DNA from: Mesostigma viride | Lineage: Eukaryota > Streptophyta > Mesostigmatophyceae > Mesostigmatales > Mesostigmataceae | Length of the DNA stretch: 64,000 nucleotides | Reading direction: 5' to 3' | Assembly (NCBI GenBank): GCA_009746045.1 | Contig: RPFO01000348.1 | Span: forward strand, 1,734,801-1,798,800 | Shown: positions 57,212-64,000 of the stretch, piece by piece | Numbering within the stretch: the stretch's first letter is position 1 | How the letters are laid out: each line of letters starts with the position of its first letter | The notes under the pieces: generated by a model | Seen by the model: only the letters and a program-made list of their open reading frames with translations | Database searches by the model: none | What the model was told of the DNA's origin: nothing | Position numbers and translations under genes: made by a program

Positions 57212-60200
57212 TCAGGTGTGGCGGTGTCTTCCCGGTATACCTGCTCCTTCTACCTCTAGGTCACGGCCTGCATGCATACAAAGGAAGACAAGAAGATATT
57301 ATCGGACTTGGGAAGATGCCAAACACGCCCCTGGTAATAAACCCGCATTCTGCTAGGCGTATGTGTGTGCCATTCTTGACTTAGGTAAATTAACAAAAAA
57401 AAGTATACCGATCGACATCATGTGTGGGTGCATGGTCATGTGTATTGGACAATTTGTGTGTGATTTCCTGTGAGCAAAAATATATGGCCATGTACAAAAA
57501 AGCAATCCGGCATGTAGTTCAGGTAGAGAACAACTTACAAAAACTTAAATGATACTACAATCAAATGCGAGCAAATCAACAACATTGTTAGGTTGTTATT
57601 CATGTGTATAAAACATACATCACGATTCACCTGTCAAGTCATCAATGCAGGTCCGGGCATCTTCCCGAACACCAAGAGAGGAGCTTTGACCTCCCACCAT
57701 GACGTCAGGGTCTGCATGCATTCACAAAAAGACATTTATTTCCAAGGTTTTTATGTAAATTAGTTTAATACAGTAGTACATTCCTCAAAACCCGGCCTCT
57801 CCGCCAAGTTATAGATTTACTACCTCGCTTTCTCAAAGCTGGCCTATCTCACGTTACCATAAATAGGTCCCAAGCGATCCCGAGCGTCATGTGAGCAAAA
57901 CCATGTGGTAAAGACTTAAGGCGCATGTGTGTGTCGATGTCATTGCTTAATTAACAAGTGGGTATGTGTTTATCTTCACAGCAAGTAAATGTATGCGTGT
58001 TTGTTTTAAAACGCATATGGCATGTCGTCAGCGATCCCACAAGCCTGGGGCAAGATTCTCACCTGTTAAGTTAACGCTCTCTCTGGTATCAGGCATTCCA
58101 CCCCCTGCAGGAGTGCTTGGGCCTCCCTCCATGGTGTTAGGGACTGCATGCACAAAAAAAAAAAAACAATGGCATTGTCAACTTTGTTGTGATGTACTTG
58201 TTAGGGTAAACCGCAATCAATACAACATGCACATGCTCATATTGACTTCATCATTACAATCTAGAGCGGCTTATTTAAGTTGTATGGCTCACCATTCATC
58301 GGTTGTCGTGGTAAATTCTCTGAGAGCTTCTGTCGAAACCCAGCCCTCCGTTTGGAAGGTGCATTGGAGGCAGCATGGGTTGACGTCAGCTCCGGCATGT
58401 CCACTTCGTCCTTCTTCCGTTTGGCACTGCCTTTGTTGCATGCTCGCAAAACCACAGGGTCTTGTTGAATCGGCTTAGAGCCCGCTCTTCCCGAAAATTC
58501 ATTTCCTTCGGCAATAGGCACAACTGTGCTCTCAGTCAAGATCCTACAACTTTCTACACAAGACGCTAACAAAACTTTTGCGGCCGTTTCCTTGGCAGTA
58601 AAGGAAGCCATCCTCCATGCCTGCGGTTCAGGAGTAAAGTGGAACGACATATGCATTGTAGTACATTGTGGACAACATGCCGAGGTTGGATTTCAGCATC
58701 GCACGCCAATAAGAACGAGCGTACGGCATGTTCATGAACCTGCCCTCAAAGCAGCACATCAATTTTGCCTGCACCAACACACATAACAACAACACAACAA
58801 AATGAAGCACATCTTACTTACATTCCTCTACAATATCAAGTAATATTAGTGGGGTGGGGTGGGGGGAAGGAATTTATACAAATTACTATAAGCAACAAGA
58901 CATGTATGTGGAGACACGCTATCGATTGGGGGTGGGGGGAATAATACAAGCCCTCGTGCATGCGATCCAATAACACTAACAAAGCATATACACGCTTTCA
59001 CATTGCAAAATGTCCAGCTTGGCGACGTCCATGCATGGTATGCACATGGACATGCTGAGAGGTTCTTCCACACGTTAGATAAGTGTATACCCATGCACGT
59101 GCCCCCGTGCATGTGCACATGCACACACGCATGCATACCAATGACAACACCATATGCATTCACTACTGTACCACAGACATGAGGCTCACTATAATTGTTC
59201 AAAAGCATATACCAACTGCGATCGGCCACTGAACCACAGACATACGTTGTATCCTAAGATGTGAAAATCATAACAGTTCATCACAACTCATTAACCTATA
59301 ACTCCTCCATGCCAACAACCGCCCCACTAGCCTGTTCACAACATATGTTGCTGTGATTTCTTGCTTGATAATAGCCGTGTTAGCCCAGGCACACTTACCT
59401 CGTTGCCAAGGCCAGGATGCTGCTTAGCTCGCTCGCCACCCTCCCAACCCTCCTGCCCCCTGCCCAACGAGTACACGGTGACGGGCCTGCTCATATCATC
59501 AAGCAAACTGCTCGAGATTGTTGCCGTGGAGTAGACCGGGCTGCTGCCCAGGAATGCCGCCGTGAAGTTGCGGGCGCACAGGGCCAAGGATCCCTTGGGC
59601 CCCGCCCAGGCGCCATACAGCAGGGCGGTGTCCGTAATCAACTGCCATGAAGAGCGCATGGAGTGGGCGAACACATTGCGTGTGGTGTTGCGCTGCGCGT
59701 GCAAGGGGGACGGTGACCCTGACGCTTCACTTAGCTCGCCACGCAAATTGGTGGTGCCAACAAGCTTTTGATATTTGTGATCATGGGAGGGGCAGACGGA
59801 CAAACAAAGCAATGAAACACGGATTCCACAATATATAATCAATCTAGAGTGCAGAGTAATCTAGAGTGTGACGAGAAGGACGGGCAAAAACCCGTACAGC
59901 AAGCACGTAATTCCCTATCTTCTCACTTACTTAAGTCTTTAACATGCTGCCCTGCTAAACCCTGTACCCTAGTAAACCCCGCACACTAGACAAAACCAGG
60001 CACGTGCACTGCAATATTGGGCAGGTTACAGCTGGCAACACGTCTTGGCTTGCCTGATACGCCGCCACGATGCGGCCGTCGACGAAAACCTCCAAGGTAG
60101 CCACGTTGCAACGAATCAAATGCGGTTCTGTTTCAAACGCGCAGTCGGTCTGAACATTGGGCATTATAACGAGCGTCTCCGGCTTGGCGGTGCAGTCATC

Positions 60201-61081
60201 CTGCGTACACAAAGAAACACAAAGCACATGTACATGGCCCGCAAGTAGTATATTATTTTATATTATATGTATATAACTTTAACAAATTAATATAAATAAA
60301 TTATATTAAGAAATGTTAATTTTAAAGCGTATATCCTTAGCATGCATCCGTACTGTAGCGTGTTATCTTAGCGTGCATCCTTGACATGCCCGCATTGTAA
60401 TAGTATCCTTACCGCCTATCCTTAGCGTTCATCCTTAGCGTACATGTATCCTTAGCATGTATCCTTAGCGTGTATCCTTAGGTGTGCCATTAGCGTGTAT
60501 AGATCCTCAGCGTGCATCCTTTGCGTGCATCCTTTGCGTGTATCCTTAGCATGCATCCTTGCCGTGTTTCCTTATCAAGTATCCTTACTGTAGCGTGTAT
60601 CCTTAGCGTGTATCCTTGTAAGCGTGTATCCTAGTTAGCGTGTATCGGCCTTAGGGTCACTGGCCAGGTTAGGAGGTAATGAACTTAACAATGGCATATT
60701 TTAATGAGCAATATGCTTGACATTTACCTTAGAGTCCGGCAAGTAGTTTGCGTGCCAGCTCGTGCTCGTAGCATCAACAGATCGCAGAGTATCATCTTCG
60801 TGATCACCCTGCTGTGTTGAATTTACTAGTGTGCTCCATGCAGAGGCAGAAGAAGCACGCTCAGCCTCCGCAGGTCCACCGGCAGATCCTGTGCGTGCAG
60901 CAGAAAAAAATTCATGTTTGGCACATGTCTAGTATGTATGTTAGGATTTGCTGATGGTAGTATTGCTCCATGAGCACGTCTTGAGGTTGTGAAACAGTTG
61001 AGCATGCAGGGTGATCTCGCATTCAGCTGTCTTTTTTTCCTCAAGAGGCGGCAGGGCTCCAATATTGGGGCCGTACACAAT
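57212..61081 (-). CDS. Unidentified multi-exon gene, probably secreted or cell-surface protein (5' end unresolved)
   Basis: I do not recognise the family. Exons with consistent phase, in coding order: 60888–60728, 60200–60054, 59764–59399, 58768–about 58665, a middle exon ending at 58293, 58143–58063, 57711–57631, 57267–57212 (TGA). A further candidate exon, 61081–60952, has weaker splice signals. Visible features are N-glycosylation sequons (NST, NTT, NFT), spaced cysteines (DDCTAKPETLV, TDCAFETEP, IRCNVATLEVFVDG), and a compact domain in the 366-nt exon (HSMRSSWQLITDTALLYGAW, CARNFTAAFLGSSPVYST). One intron starts with GC (CAG|GCAAGC). The exon at 58768 also reads to a TGA (PLYS*), so the gene could end there. 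The 51.7-kb copy supports the 60200 exon. Confidence 0.5.
57631..58143 (-). repeat. Two tandem duplicated 81-nt symmetric exons
   Basis: Exons 58143–58063 and 57711–57631 have the same length (81 nt), the same phases, the same GCATGCAG acceptor and similar products: PNTMEGGPS and PDVMVGGQS at the start, NLT and DLT at the end. The final exon also follows a GCATGCAG acceptor. Such exons can be skipped or repeated without breaking the frame. Confidence 0.65.
60340..60650 (-). repeat. Degenerate 13-bp AGCGTGTATCCTT repeat
   Basis: About 20 imperfect copies of AGCGTGTATCCTT, AGCGTGCATCCTT or AGCATGTATCCTT lie in an intron of the unidentified minus-strand gene. Confidence 0.8.
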
Positions 61082-62773
61082 CTTGCAGCGAGGCCATTAT
61101 ATACATGATGTCATCTGGTACCCAGCCAGCTCAGATAAATGCAAGTAGGTTACCTAGTAATTCCCTCGTTATCTTCAGCGCTCCGGCATGGTTATCTTTC
61201 AAACCTTATCATACAATGTTACTAATTAATATTGAATAGAGACGACATTCTTTTATCACGATCATGATGAGATCACGTATTGCCGGCAAATTGTACTGCA
61301 GGCGCCCTTCGCATGGCGGGTGCACATATGCATTGTGCGCACAATGCATGCTTAGTTTAATTTTGAGATATACAATCCGATATGATATGTAAACATTGAC
61401 GTGGGGTACGTGAAAGACCTACTCTAGAGAGTAAAAGTGGTACGCAGGTGTGGGCCGGCCAGCCGCGCGGCCATGATACCGAGGTAACTTCAGAAGGAAA
61501 TATCGGGGGAATACCGTAACAAGATACCCTATAACTTTTGGCGGCCATTTCGCCGTCAAAACAAAGCTGGGTAAGGCAGGCGAAAAAGATTACCAGCACG
61601 TACACGCATAGGGGAAAGGATGTATCAAATTAAACGAGGTAATTATAAAGGAAGGGTGCCCATAATTAGGTATGTAATCCATACTTCCATTCTAACACTC
61701 TTCATTCAGAAGCGTCAAGAAACAATCAACGTTTACAGGTAATGAACACGAAGGGCTGACTACATGATCAAGCACAACGCGGATTCGCGTCATTACTGTA
61801 GAACAGAGACTACCGGCACGGACAATCCACAGCAGCATCATGCATAAGAAGAACCCGCGGCCGAATAATGAGGGGCCGGGTCCCTTGGATCATTCGGAAC
61901 CTCGCTTGTGTACAAAAATTAGCTTACGTAAGATCTTGATTGAAGTCCCACGATCAGAACCGCCTTGCGCACTCGTGTCAGTGCTAGCCCGCACGCCGAA
62001 AGATGTAGACACGATGAGCAATAATGTCGAGATAAAAGCCACATGGTGCTTGAATGCATCATGCGCCATTGGAAACGGCCGGGACGCTCCGTCTTAAGAA
62101 CTACGCCGGAGCCTCCTAGGCTGTATGTGGTAATATGTTAAGTTCGGTTAGCCTGGAAATGCTCAAAACTCCAAAGCAGTCTGTGAAGTGTAAGTGAAAT
62201 ACCAGCAACCGACGCCATTGTCCGGTTCTTGCTGGCTGCCAGTTTATTGCTGCCGGCCTCATGTGCGGCGGTAATTTTACGTTGTATGGATGTTACGCTG
62301 CACCAGTCTGTGCTTTTTTACGTAGTACCAGTGTAGTGTAGAAATCCAAAAGCGCAAACGCCCAAAGCCAACTTCCAAGACGCCCAAAGCCCAATTCCAA
62401 GACGCCCAAAGCCCAAAGGCGGGCGAGTCTGGCGCGGCGCCGGCCATTGGGCCCCGGAATAAGAAATACCGCTGTGAGGCTGACTGACCGACGACTGCCC
62501 CTGGCTAAAATACCAACGCTCAGAAACGGCTTGGCATGTCACGTCATGTCATGTCAGGCCCCCCAACCCAGGCAACTCGCAACTGCGGTACTGGTATCTC
62601 CGACGATACTTTGTCACTTTTCCAGTCGTAAAATAAATCGGCCATGCTCGCATTTCTGAGACGGAAAGTGCCGCCCATCGGTTGTCTTGCCAAAAGGCGG
62701 CTCTTATTGGAATGTCCTGTTTGGGTGGTAGCTTGCGAGGAAGTCACTCGCAGCGCTGGGTTGAGAAGAAGGC
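61082..62773. other. Region between two divergent genes, including a dispersed promoter-like block
   Basis: No exon is certain here. Block 62256–62480 is duplicated, inverted, at 51065–51285. Because the flanking genes diverge, this interval should contain the 5' end of the minus-strand gene and the promoters of both. An ATG at 62211 on the minus strand has no supported open frame. Confidence 0.4.
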
Positions 62774-64000
62774 ATGTCGAGCAAATACCCTGTTCGATTC
62801 GTCTTGCCCGACAAACGGGTTATCCTGATTGAAAAGACATCACCTAATACGCCTATTTTAGCATTCTATGCTGTGAGCTCCAACCTTCTACTGCAGGTAA
62901 GTCCTCGCGTCGTTAATCCGGTGCAGACTATGCATGGAGTCCACGCATGCCGCGATGTCATCCGCAGTACCCGTGCGACGTTTGTCTGATGCCAGCTGCT
63001 CGGATGCGTTTCTTGAAATTGATTTCTTCATCGCAGGCCGGGTACGAGTACGTTGCCCAGTGCCAACCGGCCCCGGGCTTTGATTTCGCGGTATGTCCGG
63101 ACGGCGTGGCCCCGAGCGCGTGTGACCTCCGCACGCCGCTGCAGGACATCCCCCGCATTCGCCGCATTTGGAAGGCCGGGCTGGTCCCCACGATCGCGCT
63201 GACCGAGCACGAGGACACCGAGGCCCGCAGACAAAAGAAACTGGCCATGGAGGCCAAAAGTAGCGGGAGGAGCAAGGTCTCCTCCTCCGAGGACCTTCCC
63301 TCCTTGTCCAGGTCGACGTCCAGGGACACCTCGATGGGTCCCAAGGACGACGAGATCCGCGCCGAGATCGAGCGCATCGAGCGAGAGGTCGCCGAGGAGA
63401 AGCAGCGGGAGGCGCAGCGACTGGAGGTGTTGGAGCGTGAGAAAGCCGAGAAGCTGCGTCGGATGAAGGACCGGGAAGAAAAGCTGCGGGCGGCAGCACT
63501 AGAGGAAGAGGCCAGGAAGCAGGAGCTGTTCAATGTGCTCAATCGGCGCCGCAAGGTGATCCAGGTGCCACCCCCGGGGGAAACACATGAGCCGGCAGCT
63601 GCTGCCGCTGCTGCTGCCCCGGTAACGCCCGAGCAAGAGCCAATGCGCCCCCCGCATGGTTTCACTAGCCACATCCGCGAGAGCATCGAAGCGGGCAAGC
63701 TTGCGGCGGCCACTTCACTCGATCCGGCAAAATTCCAGCACGTGTCACCCAGCAATGCCCCGCCCGGTCATGCCGGCCCCGCGTCGACCGCGCTTGAAGA
63801 CAAGTCGTCCTTTGAAGTTGGACGATCCAGTGCCAAGCTCTCCGCCCACGCCGGCCCTCATCATGATCCCTCCGCAGGGGCGCCACCACGCCCGGAGGAC
63901 GTGCTGCGTCACCAGCACGTGCCCGGCATGAGCATTGAGCAGAAGATCGAGGCAGCTCGGCTAGCCAAGCTGGCAGGGGATGCGGGGCAGGGGCAGCACC
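62774..64000 (+). CDS. Unidentified coiled-coil protein, runs off the window
   Basis: Two exons: 62774–62896 (donor CAG|GTAAGT) and 63037 to the window end, open throughout. The ATG at 62774 is the first in frame after an upstream TGA 15 nt away. The N-terminal part (about residues 1–110) begins SSKYPVRFVLPDKRVILIEK and continues past the intron with AGYEYVAQCQPAPGFDF and LQDIPRIRRIWKAGLVPT. It could be a small ubiquitin-like or similar beta-grasp fold. A Ser-rich linker, a highly charged coiled coil (about residues 150–220, Glu/Arg/Lys heptads), an Ala/Pro linker and SHIRESIEAGKLAA follow; the last is faintly like a WH2 actin-binding motif. Function unknown; 3' end missing. Confidence 0.65.

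Overview
This is nuclear DNA of a eukaryote, most likely a green alga or another member of the green-plant lineage. Genes are split by many GT–AG introns, there are no bacterial-style operons, and the DNA is full of minisatellites and fragments of non-LTR retrotransposons. The lineage call rests mainly on one gene, a DNA ligase 6 homologue. Its fusion of an SNM1/Artemis-type nuclease with an ATP-dependent DNA ligase is known from plants. A possible TGTAA poly(A) signal and a short CCCTAAA tract fit this but do not prove it. I cannot name the species.

Two DNA-repair genes fill the left 40 kb, head to head. On the minus strand (1387–13648, 12 exons) is translesion DNA polymerase eta, predicted at 1108 residues, with intact DMDCFYAQ and SIDE active-site motifs and a C-terminal PCNA-binding (PIP) box. 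On the plus strand (14396–39990, 16 exons) is the DNA ligase 6 homologue, predicted at 2127 residues, with metallo-beta-lactamase and beta-CASP motifs, a UBA-like helical segment, a PIP box and a complete ligase. All splice phases in both models agree, and both read through without a stop. The 747 bp between the start codons should hold a shared bidirectional promoter. Both products act at damaged forks or on damaged ends and both carry PIP boxes, so co-regulation is plausible.

The introns of both genes are loaded with tandem repeats of different periods (3, 25, 27, 40, 70, 29, 8, 19 and 16 bp). The largest is a 4-kb array of the telomere-like octamer TTTGTGGG, about 500 copies, inside ligase intron 8. 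These arrays have no stop codons in several frames and create very long spurious open frames.

From 40 to 57 kb lies accessory DNA: truncated LINE copies whose 3' ends carry a short stem-loop and a tetranucleotide tail, tRNA-like SINE heads, a 6.5-kb inverted duplication (44.25–50.71 kb) with a 9-bp satellite in each half, and a block of nested VNTRs (51.8–55.4 kb). A copy of part of a downstream gene lies at 51.0–51.8 kb.

The right end holds two genes I cannot identify. One is on the minus strand (about 57.2–61.1 kb, 5' end unresolved) and encodes a glycosylation-site-rich, probably secreted or surface protein with two tandem duplicated 81-nt exons. The other is on the plus strand from 62774 and runs off the window; it encodes a charged coiled-coil protein.
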